Shown piece after piece: positions 14,976 through 22,055 of a stretch of 64,000 bases of DNA. The notes below the pieces were generated by a model. That model ran no database searches, had not been told where the DNA came from, and saw only the letters and a program-made list of their open reading frames with translations. Positions within the stretch are counted from its first letter, which is position 1. Each line of letters starts with the position of its first letter. Origin of the DNA: an uncultured Clostridia bacterium (GTDB lineage Bacteria; Bacillota; Clostridia; Christensenellales; HGM11417); assembly GCA_944332455.1 (NCBI GenBank), contig CALVJY010000013.1:1-64000 (forward strand), read 5' to 3'. The position numbers and the translations under genes were made by a program.

Positions 14976-16215
14976 CGCAGCGTCCTCCCAAGGCGCGGAA
15001 TTTTTCAAAAAAGTCGGGATAGCTCTTGGCCACGGCCTCGGCGTCCGTGACCGTGACCGGTCCTTCGGCCCGGGTGGCGGCCAGGGCGGCGGCCATGACC
15101 AGGCGGTGATCCCCCCTGCCGTCGGCATTTCCGCCCCTCAGCCCCCCGCCGAACACGCGCAGGCTGTCCGGGCCGGCCTCGGCCCGTCCCCCCAGATCCC
15201 GGATGAGCGCCTCGGTGCCGGCCAGGCGGTCGGACTCCTTCAGCTTCAGCCGGGACAGTCCCGAAAAGCGGCTCTCGCTCTCGGCAAAGGCCGCCGTCAG
15301 GGCCAGGGCGGGGACCAGATCGGGGATCTCCTCGCAGTCGGCCTCGATGCCCCTCAGCCGCCCGCCGGAGATCTTCACAGAGTCTGGCCCGAACTCCGCC
15401 TTCGCCCCCATTTCGGCCAGCAGCGCCGCCATCCGGCGGTCCCCCTGCCGGCTGTCCGTGCGCAGGCCCCGGACGGTCACCGGGCCGCCCAAAGCCCCCG
15501 CCGCCAGAAAGAAGGCCGCCCCCGACCAGTCTCCCTCGACCGGGAAGCGCGCAGCCTCTGCCCGCTGTCCGCCGGGGACCGACCAGCCCTCTTCCTCCGC
15601 CCGGACGCGGACGCCGAAGCGGGCCAGCACCTCCAGCGTCATGTCCACATAGCCGGCCGATCTCAGGGGGGAAGTCAGCCGGATGGCGCTCTCCCCCGGG
15701 AGCCGGGGCAGGGCGAACAGCAGCCCGGTGACGAACTGGGAGGAGATATCCCCCGGCAGTTCGTACCGCCCGGGACGCAGCCTCCCGGAGATCGCACAGA
15801 TGCACCCGGGTCTTTGTTCGAAGCGGACGCCGTGGGCCTCCAGGGCGGCTTTGAGGGGCTCAAACGGGCGCTCCGGCAGCCGTCCACGGCCGCGGAAGGC
15901 GGTCTCCGCCCCCAGAGAGGCCGCCGCGGGGAGCAGAAAGCGGAAGGTAGAGCCGCTCTCCCCGCAGTCGATCTCCGCCCGCGCCGGCGGGGGGCCGGGC
16001 GTCAGGATCAGGCGGGTCCCGTCCCCCTCGGTCCGGCAGCCGAGCGCCCGCAGGCCGGCCAGGGTGGCGGCCACGTCCTCGCAGTCTCCCAAGTTTTCAA
16101 GTTCGACCGGTCCCGCCGCCAAAGATGCGGCCATCAGGGCGCGGTGGGCCTCCGACTTGGAGGGCGGGGCCGGCAGTTCCCCCCGCAGCAGGCCCGGATG
16201 GATCAGGGCCTTCAT
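14965..16215 (-). CDS. aroA: 3-phosphoshikimate 1-carboxyvinyltransferase (EPSP synthase)
   Basis: This 416-residue enzyme joins shikimate-3-phosphate and PEP. Landmarks are PPSKSEAHRALMAASLA at residues 17-33, CGESGSTFRFLLPAA near 84, the substrate-binding GDISSQFVTGLLFA near 155, and LKESDRLAGTEALIRDLGG near the C-terminus. The ATG overlaps the aroB stop in ATGA. The PEP-loop sequence reads CGESGSTFRF rather than the common GNAGTxxR, as in class II-like/Gram-positive forms. Confidence 0.95.
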   Translation of the reverse strand: MKALIHPGLLRGELPAPPSKSEAHRALMAASLAAGPVELENLGDCEDVAATLAGLRALGCRTEGDGTRLILTPGPPPARAEIDCGESGSTFRFLLPAAASLGAETAFRGRGRLPERPFEPLKAALEAHGVRFEQRPGCICAISGRLRPGRYELPGDISSQFVTGLLFALPRLPGESAIRLTSPLRSAGYVDMTLEVLARFGVRVRAEEEGWSVPGGQRAEAARFPVEGDWSGAAFFLAAGALGGPVTVRGLRTDSRQGDRRMAALLAEMGAKAEFGPDSVKISGGRLRGIEADCEEIPDLVPALALTAAFAESESRFSGLSRLKLKESDRLAGTEALIRDLGGRAEAGPDSLRVFGGGLRGGNADGRGDHRLVMAAALAATRAEGPVTVTDAEAVAKSYPDFFEKFRALGGRCDVV

Positions 16216-17222
16216 GCCAGCTCCTCCCGGTCGAACTCCTGCAAAAAGCCGTGGCCGATGCGGGAGATCAGGGCCAGGGTGAAGCGGTCCCCCCGCCGCT
16301 TTTTGTCCGAGGCGGCGGCCGCGAACAGCTTTTCCCGGCTCTCGGGGAAGGAGGTCGGCATCCCGAAGGAGGAGAGCATGGCCTCTATCTTTGCGGCGGT
16401 GCCCGGCTCGGTCAGTCCCTTTTCCTCCGAAAAGCGGGTGATCAGCACCATGCCGATCCCCACGGCCGCCCCGTGCGGCAGGGTAAAATCGCTCTCCTTC
16501 TCGATGGCGTGGCCCAGGGTGTGGCCGAAATTGAGGAGCTGCCGCAGCCCCCCGTCCAGAAGGTCGGCCTCCACCACCTCCTGCTTGATGCAGAGGCAGT
16601 CGAAGACGATCTGGGAGAGTTCCTCCCGCCAATCCGGGCGGCTCAGCCGCTCAAAGAGCGCCTCCGAGGCGATGCAGCCGTACTTGACGATCTCCCCCAG
16701 GCCGTTCTGCCACTCCGCTTCGGGCAGGGTGTCCAGAAAGCCGAGGTCCGCCCACACCGCCCTGGGCTGGGCAAAGCATCCGGCCAGATTTTTGCCCTGG
16801 GGCAGGTTGACCCCGGTCTTGCCCCCCACCGCCGCGTCCACCATGGCGAGCAGGGTGGTGGGCAGGTTGTAGCAGGCCACCCCCCGCAAAAAGGTGGCGG
16901 CCGCAAATCCCGCAACGTCGCTGACGATCCCTCCGCCCGCGGCCAGCACCGCGTCCGACCGGGTAAGGCCGCTGCGGGCCAGAAAGTCCCAGATCTCCTC
17001 CAGCGTGCGGGGGGTCTTGTGCGCCTCCCCAGGCTCGAAGGCGAACAGCAGCTCGGGCAGGCCGGCCTTTTTCAGTTCCTCCCGCCAGCGGCCGCCGTAC
17101 AGTTTTTCCAGATTGCGGTCGGTCACCACGGCCACCTTCCGGTGGCGGGCGGCCAGCAGGCCGAAGTCGGCCGGGCCGAAGATCACCTCGCTGGGCGGAT
17201 CGGTGCGGATCTCCAATCTCAT
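16212..17222 (-). CDS. aroB: 3-dehydroquinate synthase
   Basis: This is a 336-residue NAD- and metal-dependent cyclase that turns DAHP into dehydroquinate. Conserved blocks are AGGGIVSDVAGFAAATFLRG, NLPTTLLAMVDAAVGGKTGVNLP and NFGHTLGHAIEKES (metal His). ATG overlaps the aroF stop, and the gene's own stop overlaps the aroA start, both in ATGA. This fixes the start at MRLEIR rather than a much longer out-of-family upstream extension. Confidence 0.95.
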   Translation of the reverse strand: MRLEIRTDPPSEVIFGPADFGLLAARHRKVAVVTDRNLEKLYGGRWREELKKAGLPELLFAFEPGEAHKTPRTLEEIWDFLARSGLTRSDAVLAAGGGIVSDVAGFAAATFLRGVACYNLPTTLLAMVDAAVGGKTGVNLPQGKNLAGCFAQPRAVWADLGFLDTLPEAEWQNGLGEIVKYGCIASEALFERLSRPDWREELSQIVFDCLCIKQEVVEADLLDGGLRQLLNFGHTLGHAIEKESDFTLPHGAAVGIGMVLITRFSEEKGLTEPGTAAKIEAMLSSFGMPTSFPESREKLFAAAASDKKRRGDRFTLALISRIGHGFLQEFDREELA

Positions 17223-18247
17223 ACCCTTTCCTCCTCCGCCCCGAACGAGGTCACCAGCGCCCGCAGGGCGGTGATCTTTTTCATGAGGGCGGCAAACTGC
17301 CCGCAGTCCAGGGACTGCGCCCCGTCGCAGAGGGCCTTCTGGGGCTGGTTGTGCACCTCGATCATCAGGCCGTCCGCCCCCGCGGCCACCGCGGCCAGGG
17401 CCAACGGCTCGACCAGGGCGGAATGGCCGCTGGCGTGGCTGGGGTCCACCACCACGGGCAGATGGGTCAGCTTTTTGAGCACCGGCACGGCCGAGATGTC
17501 CAGGGTGTTGCGGGTGGAAGTTTCGAAGGTGCGGATGCCCCGCTCGCACAAAATGACGTTGGGATTGCCCCCGGCCATGATGTACTCGGCGCTCATCAGA
17601 AGCTCCTCCAGCGAGTTGGCCAGGCCGCGCTTTAAGAGCACGGGTTTGCTCTGTTTGCCCAGCTCCCGCAGCAGGGCAAAGTTCTGCATGTTGCGGGCCC
17701 CCACCTGAATGATGTCCACGTCATGGAAGAGCTCGAGGTCGGAGGCGCTCATGATCTCGGTGACGATGGGCATTTTGCACATCTGCCCGGCCTCGGTCAG
17801 GTATTCGATGCCCTCGGCCTTCAGCCCCTGAAAGGCATAGGGCGAGGTGCGGGGCTTGAAGGCGCCCCCCCGCAGCAGACGGGCGCCGGCGGCCTGGACC
17901 TCCCGGGCGATGCCGCACATCTGCTCCTCGCTCTCCACCGAGCAGGGGCCGGCGATGACCTGGAAGTTTCCCCCGCCCAGCCGGACGCCCCCGGCCTCCA
18001 CCACGGTGTCCTCCCGGTGGAATTTGCGGTTGGCCCGCTTGTAGGGCTCCTGGATGCGCTTGACGTCCTCGACCACCGGAAAGGTCTTGACGGTGTCGAT
18101 ATCCAGGACCGAAGTGTCCCCCACCAGGCCCAGAATGGTCTTTTGGGTGCCCTCGGTGGCCTGCACGCTGATGTTCCGCTGCTCGATCCAGTCGATCAGC
18201 TCCTGTACCTGGGGATTTTTTCTGGTCCCCTTGACGACGATGACCAT
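17219..18247 (-). CDS. aroF: DAHP synthase (3-deoxy-7-phosphoheptulonate synthase), class I beta type with N-terminal regulatory domain
   Basis: This is a 342-residue enzyme for the first shikimate step, from PEP and erythrose-4-phosphate. The first 70 residues form a ferredoxin-like/ACT-like regulatory domain (MVIVVKGTRKNPQVQELIDWI...). The KDO8P/DAHP barrel follows, with IAGPCSVESEEQM, LLRGGAFKPRTSPYAFQG, QVGARNMQNFALL, VILCERGIRTFE and VVDPSHASGH. This layout matches the Thermotoga/Bacillus-type enzyme, in which the N-terminal domain mediates inhibition by aromatic products. It lies 5 nt after aroQ. Confidence 0.95.
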   Translation of the reverse strand: MVIVVKGTRKNPQVQELIDWIEQRNISVQATEGTQKTILGLVGDTSVLDIDTVKTFPVVEDVKRIQEPYKRANRKFHREDTVVEAGGVRLGGGNFQVIAGPCSVESEEQMCGIAREVQAAGARLLRGGAFKPRTSPYAFQGLKAEGIEYLTEAGQMCKMPIVTEIMSASDLELFHDVDIIQVGARNMQNFALLRELGKQSKPVLLKRGLANSLEELLMSAEYIMAGGNPNVILCERGIRTFETSTRNTLDISAVPVLKKLTHLPVVVDPSHASGHSALVEPLALAAVAAGADGLMIEVHNQPQKALCDGAQSLDCGQFAALMKKITALRALVTSFGAEEERV

Positions 18248-18252
18248 AACTT

Positions 18253-18738
18253 TTACCTCCGTCCCCCGTTGCCCTCGCTTTTTAAGTCCTCTTTTTCCGC
18301 CCCCTCCAGACGGAGCGCCAGCGCCTCGACGGCCAGCAGGTAGCCGTCCGCCCCGAATCCCGAGATGCTCCCCGCACAGACCGGGGCGATCACCGAGACC
18401 CGGCGGAAGTCCTCCCGGGCAAAGATGTTGGAAAGGTGGACTTCCACCACCGGCACCTGAACGGCCGCGATGGCGTCCCGGAGGGCCACGGAGTAGTGCG
18501 TGTAGCCCCCGGCGTTCAGGATGACGCCGTCAAAGGCCCCGTCCGCGGCCTGGATGCGGTCGATCAGCTCCCCCTCGTGATTGGTCTGGTAAAACTCGCA
18601 CGAAAGCCCCCGCTCCCAGGCATAAGCGGCCACCCGGTCGCAGATCTTCGGCAGCGTCTGTCCGCCGTAGACGTCCGGCTCCCGCTTTCCGAGCAGGTTC
18701 AGATTGGGTCCGTTCAGTACCAGCAGTTTTCGGTTCAT
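18253..18738 (-). CDS. aroQ: Type II 3-dehydroquinate dehydratase
   Basis: This is a 161-residue type II dehydroquinase. NGPNLNLLGKREPDVYGG is at residues 9-26, with the active-site Tyr/Arg lid. NHEGELIDRI, ILNAGGYTHYSVALRDA and VPVVEVHLSNIFAREDFRR follow, including the catalytic His. It is the first structural gene after the attenuator-like leader. AAGGAGAACCTGAG precedes ATG. Its expression should depend on read-through of the terminator 38 nt upstream. Confidence 0.95.
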   Translation of the reverse strand: MNRKLLVLNGPNLNLLGKREPDVYGGQTLPKICDRVAAYAWERGLSCEFYQTNHEGELIDRIQAADGAFDGVILNAGGYTHYSVALRDAIAAVQVPVVEVHLSNIFAREDFRRVSVIAPVCAGSISGFGADGYLLAVEALALRLEGAEKEDLKSEGNGGRR

Positions 18739-18776
18739 CTCAGGTTCTCCTTTTTTCGGGGTAGAATTTTCGGGAT

Positions 18777-18810
18777 AAAAAAAATCGGCGCTCCTTACAG
18801 AAACGCCGAT
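18777..18810 (-). terminator. Attenuator terminator between leader peptide and aroQ
   Basis: Minus-strand ATCGGCG (18804-18810) pairs perfectly with CGCCGAT (18784-18790) around a 13-nt loop and runs into eight T residues. It starts 35 nt after the leader stop and ends 38 nt before aroQ. A leader segment, GAACGGCCGGTT, could compete for the first arm: 3 pairs, a 2x2 loop, then 7 pairs including two G-U. This pairing was worked out by hand. Confidence 0.85.
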
Positions 18811-18845
18811 CGCTCACAGGGATAAAAACGGATCTCACATAAGGG

Positions 18846-18935
18846 CTATTTTTGTATGGGAAAACCGGCCGTTCCAAAATAAAAGAACGAGCCGCTAAAG
18901 CCAAAATAAAAGCCCTTTGCGAAAAACTGTTTCAT
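18846..18935 (-). CDS. Phe/Tyr-rich attenuation leader peptide of the aroQFBAC genes
   Basis: This is a 29-codon frame ending in TAG. GGGGAG lies 8 nt before ATG, and a TTGACA/TAAAAT promoter lies immediately upstream. Phe codons are at 4, 5, 9, 11, 13, 17, 18, 20 and 25, and Tyr codons at 10 and 19. Thus 11 of 29 residues are aromatic, with no Trp, and the longest run is FFYF. Seven of nine Phe codons are TTT and both Tyr codons are TAT, against the GC-rich codon habit of the neighbours. Position between promoter and terminator matches classical pheL-type leaders: low Phe/Tyr-tRNA would stall the ribosome and favour read-through. Translation is inferred. Confidence 0.85.
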   Translation of the reverse strand: MKQFFAKGFYFGFSGSFFYFGTAGFPIQK

Positions 18936-18966
18936 CTGTCAGACTCCCCAACGGAAGTTTTCTTCA

Positions 18967-18996
18967 ATTTTAAACTATTCTTCCCCCTCTTGTCAA
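18967..18996 (-). promoter_or_regulatory. Promoter of the leader-aroQ transcript
   Basis: TTGACA (18991-18996), an 18-bp spacer and TAAAAT (18967-18972). The -35 box lies 8 bp beyond the aroK stop, so aroQ onward can be transcribed independently of aroE-aroK. Confidence 0.8.
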
Positions 18997-19003
18997 TCGT
19001 TTT

Positions 19004-19501
19004 TCAGTCGTTTTGCAAAAATTCCCGGATCTTTTTGATCCGTTCCCCCGAATAGACCTCGGAGACCACCAGATCGGCGCACTTCAGATAGACGGCCCGA
19101 CGCTTTTTGTAGAGGGCCGCAAGCTCCTCCTTGCTGTTGATGCGGGCCACCGGCCGGTTCTGGTCCCCGGCGATGCGGCCGTAGCAGGTCTCGAACGGCA
19201 AATCCAGAAAGATCTTGACGCAGTTTTTCAGGGCGGCCCGGCACTTGGGACGGGTCATCATGCCCCCGCCCGCCGACAGCACCGCCCCGTTCTGCCTGGC
19301 AAAATCGGCGCAGAGCTTTTGTTCGGCCTCCCGGAAGTACTCCTCCCCCTTGTGGGCGAAGATCTCGGGGATGCTGGCATTTTCCCGGGCGGCGATCATC
19401 TCGTCGGCCTCCCAGACCGGCAGTTTCAGTTTTTTGGCCAGGCGGACGGCAAGGTAGGACTTGCCCGCCCCCATGAAGCCGTAAAGAACGATGTTTTTCA
19501 T
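19004..19501 (-). CDS. aroK: Shikimate kinase
   Basis: This is a 165-residue kinase that phosphorylates shikimate. Walker A GFMGAGKSYLA is at residues 8-18. EADEMIAA near 31 corresponds to the shikimate-binding DxD region, here with Glu in place of the first Asp. GGGMMTRP near 79 is the Walker B/shikimate loop, and RPVARINS forms the lid. ATG overlaps the aroE stop in ATGA. The Glu substitution is conservative, and activity is expected. Confidence 0.92.
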   Translation of the reverse strand: MKNIVLYGFMGAGKSYLAVRLAKKLKLPVWEADEMIAARENASIPEIFAHKGEEYFREAEQKLCADFARQNGAVLSAGGGMMTRPKCRAALKNCVKIFLDLPFETCYGRIAGDQNRPVARINSKEELAALYKKRRAVYLKCADLVVSEVYSGERIKKIREFLQND

Positions 19502-20331
19502 GCGGAAAAGTGCGCTCCCATAAATTCATTGCAGTCCCGGATCACCGTCCGGATCTGCTCGGGGGAAAATTCGGCCCCGTACCAGATCTCATGCGCCTTG
19601 ACGGCCTGGAAGACCAGCATGGGCATGCCGGTCAGGCAGGGTTTTCCCGCCTGCTCGCACAGTCTGGAAAGCAGGGTATGCTCGGGATTGTAGACGGCGT
19701 CGAAGACCCGGTCGGTCCGGGCGATCAGTTCCTCGCCGGCCGGGCTTTGAGCGGTCTTGGGAAACATGCCGACCGGGGTGGCGTTGATCATCAGATCAAA
19801 ATGCCCCTCGGCCCGGTCCAGGGTGGTCAGGCAAAAATCCCGGCCGCTGCGGGCGCGCAGCTCCCCGGCGGCGGCCTCGGCCTGTCTGTCCCCCGGCAGC
19901 ACGGTCACGGTCAGATCGGCCCCGGCGTCCAGGCACTCCCGGGCAAAGGTCCGGCCCACGCCGCCCAGCCCCAGCAGCAGGGTGCGGCCGTCTGTTTTGG
20001 CCCCCAGCATCTCCAGGGACTTCAAAAATCCGTAGGCGTCGGTGTTAAAGCCCACCTTCTTGGCCCCGCAGCGGACCACGTTGACCGACTGGTATTTGGC
20101 CGCGGAAGCGTCCAGCTCGTCCAGACAGGGGATGATCTCCACCTTGTGCGGCATGGTGACGTTGAACCCGTCCAGCGCGAACAGCTCCCCGATCCGCCGC
20201 CCGATCTCCTCGGCCGGCCAGTCCAGCTTCTGATACTCCGCCTTTCTCCCGGCAAGCTCGAACAGTCTGCCGTGCAAAAAAGGCGACATGCTGTGCCCGA
20301 TGCGATGGCCCAAAACCGCGTAACGCTCCAT
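19498..20331 (-). CDS. aroE: Shikimate dehydrogenase
   Basis: This is a 277-residue NADPH-dependent reductase of 3-dehydroshikimate. HSMSPFLHGRLFE near residue 13 and NVTMPHKVEI near 60, with the catalytic Lys, are diagnostic. GLGGVGRTFAREC is the nucleotide-binding loop, and NATPVGMFP and DAVYNPEHTLLSRLCEQAG follow. ATG 20331 follows GGGGAG. A longer upstream frame would cross the promoter and is rejected. It heads the aroE-aroK transcript. Confidence 0.95.
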   Translation of the reverse strand: MERYAVLGHRIGHSMSPFLHGRLFELAGRKAEYQKLDWPAEEIGRRIGELFALDGFNVTMPHKVEIIPCLDELDASAAKYQSVNVVRCGAKKVGFNTDAYGFLKSLEMLGAKTDGRTLLLGLGGVGRTFARECLDAGADLTVTVLPGDRQAEAAAGELRARSGRDFCLTTLDRAEGHFDLMINATPVGMFPKTAQSPAGEELIARTDRVFDAVYNPEHTLLSRLCEQAGKPCLTGMPMLVFQAVKAHEIWYGAEFSPEQIRTVIRDCNEFMGAHFSA

Positions 20332-20382
20332 TTCGGCTCCCCGCGCCCCTTCAAAGGCGCTGTGTGAAAAGATATTTATTTT

Positions 20383-20411
20383 ATTATAGCACATTCCGGA
20401 CGGCCCGACAA
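20383..20411 (-). promoter_or_regulatory. Promoter of aroE-aroK
   Basis: TTGTCG (20406-20411), a 17-bp spacer and TATAAT (20383-20388) preceded by TGC (extended -10). Confidence 0.8.
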
Positions 20412-20549
20412 GTGTTTTGAGGGAAATGTTTTGGCGCTTTCGGAAGGACGCCCTTCCTTTGCCGCCCGGCGGACCTTCAGGGAAAGGCTTCGGATCTTTC
20501 AGGAGGTCCTCCCCGGCCCGTTTATCCCGCTTCAAAGATCAGAGAGCCT

Positions 20550-20590
20550 CAAAAGAGCAGAGCGCCCGTCCGCATGGGACAGGCGCTCCT
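20550..20590 (-). terminator. Terminator after the RsgI-like lipoprotein gene
   Basis: Minus-strand GAGCGCCTGTCC pairs with GGACGGGCGCTC around a CATGC loop, followed by TGCTCTTTT. Confidence 0.8.
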
Positions 20591-20605
20591 GTTTGTTCGG
20601 ATTTT

Positions 20606-21820
20606 TCAGCCCTCGGCAATGGCCTGCTTCAAGGCGTCCTTGCGGGCCTGCAGGGCGGCCTTGGCGGCGGCGATGTCGGCGGCATGGGCGGCCTCGAACT
20701 CGGCAAAGAAGTTATCCTTGGCCTGGTTGGCCTTGTCCTCGATCTCCTGCGCCTTCTCGTTCAGTTCGGTCTTGATCTCCTCGGGCAGAGTTTCCCGGAA
20801 GTCGACCAGAGCCTGCTGTCCCTTTTCCAGCGCGGCCACAGCCACGTCGATGGCGGAATTAGCCAGATCTCCGGCCGTACTCAGGGCGGCTTCGGCGAGC
20901 TCCACCGCCGTTTCTTTGGCTTTCAGGGCGGCCTCGGCCATCAGTCTGGTCGCCTCGTCGGTGATCTGCGCGGCGGCCGCACGGTCCTCGATCAGCTCGT
21001 TTTTCTTGGCGGCCAGTTCGGCCAGAGCCTTCTGGTAGGCGCTCTCGGAATCGATCAGATTGTTGTAGCGGGCCTGTTCCACGGCCTTGATCAGATCCTG
21101 ATAGGCAGCCAGCAGTTTGTCGTAGCCCTCCTTAAAGGTCTGGTAGGCCGAGTCGGCGGCGTCGATGACCTTGGCGGTCTCCTCGTACTCGGTGAGGGCG
21201 AACTTGTAGTTCTTCATCTGGTAATAGGCGTCCTCGAGGGCCTGACCGAACAGGTCGGCGGTCTCCAGCCGGCAGAGGCTGATGACCCGGCACAGCTGCG
21301 GGATGCTCATGCCGTTCAGCTCGTCCACGGTGTACTCGGTGCCCATGGTCTGGGCCAGGGCCACCAGAGCCTCCTTGGTCATGGCCTCGCCCTGCTCCAC
21401 CACGCCGTCGATATCCAGTGCCTCGAATTTGGCCTCCACGGCGGCCTCGACCTGGTTGTAGATCTCTTCGATGCGGTCGGTGTCGGCGGTGACCGAGATC
21501 TCCACGGTGTTGGGGCTGACGGTCAGGCTGCCCTTGACCAGATAGCCGGTCTCGGTGGCGATCTGCACCACCAGCTGAGCGGCCTCCTCGGCGGTCTTGC
21601 CCACGAAGGCCTCGCCCACGATCAGCATTTCGCCCTCATCGTTGAGGCCGGCCACGCTGACCACCTTGTTGTCCTTGTCCAGCGTGAACTCCACACTGGG
21701 GTTGATGTTCACGGTCATCAGGGTCTCAGCCTCGGCAGGCTCTCCGCAGCCCACAAAGGCGGCTGCTGCCGACATCAGCATGACCATGACCACGGCCAGC
21801 GAACAAAGTGTCTTTTTCAT
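20606..21820 (-). CDS. Lipoprotein with RsgI-like domain and long coiled-coil region
   Basis: This is a 404-residue predicted lipoprotein: Lys-Lys start, hydrophobic core, then FVGC with C25 as the lipid-modified Cys. Residues 30-125 (VNINPSVEFTLDKDNKVVSV, with GKTAEEAAQLVVQIATETGY) resemble the RsgI anti-sigma-I middle domain. The remainder is Ala/Glu/Lys rich with long helical heptad-like stretches (QKALAELAAKKNELIEDRAA). There is no N-terminal sigma-binding domain and no membrane helix, so it is not a canonical RsgI. AAGGAGG precedes ATG. It stands alone between terminators. It could sense or bind cell-wall material. Confidence 0.65.
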   Translation of the reverse strand: MKKTLCSLAVVMVMLMSAAAAFVGCGEPAEAETLMTVNINPSVEFTLDKDNKVVSVAGLNDEGEMLIVGEAFVGKTAEEAAQLVVQIATETGYLVKGSLTVSPNTVEISVTADTDRIEEIYNQVEAAVEAKFEALDIDGVVEQGEAMTKEALVALAQTMGTEYTVDELNGMSIPQLCRVISLCRLETADLFGQALEDAYYQMKNYKFALTEYEETAKVIDAADSAYQTFKEGYDKLLAAYQDLIKAVEQARYNNLIDSESAYQKALAELAAKKNELIEDRAAAAQITDEATRLMAEAALKAKETAVELAEAALSTAGDLANSAIDVAVAALEKGQQALVDFRETLPEEIKTELNEKAQEIEDKANQAKDNFFAEFEAAHAADIAAAKAALQARKDALKQAIAEG

Positions 21821-22015
21821 GATGTTTTCCTCCTTGACGGGACTTTTTCAGGGACCCCCATCGGGATCCCCGTCCCTGTTTCGCTCATTAAACACTTCAG
21901 CAAGCCCTTTTATTGAATGGTCCGAAAATTTTTTCAAATTTTTTCCACCCCTCCCGGAACACATCGGGACAACCCCTGTTTCCCGCAGCCTTTCATCAAG
22001 GCCCCTTTAAACACG

Positions 22016-22044
22016 AAAAGCCCCGGAAGCGATGCTTCCGGGGC
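22016..22044 (-). terminator. Terminator of the GH106-like gene
   Basis: A perfect GCCCCGGAAGC/GCTTCCGGGGC stem with an ATC loop is followed by TTTTCGTGTTT on the minus strand. Confidence 0.85.
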
Positions 22045-22055
22045 AATTTCCGATC

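Noticed and set aside
18777..18810. Simple end-of-operon terminator for aroE-aroK
   Set aside because: A new promoter and a leader ORF with RBS lie between aroK and the hairpin, so the terminator belongs to the aroQ leader transcript at least in part.
18739..19003. T-box riboswitch upstream of aroQ
   Set aside because: No T-box consensus (AGGGTGGNACCGCG-like) or specifier stem is present. The region is instead explained by the promoter, leader peptide and terminator.
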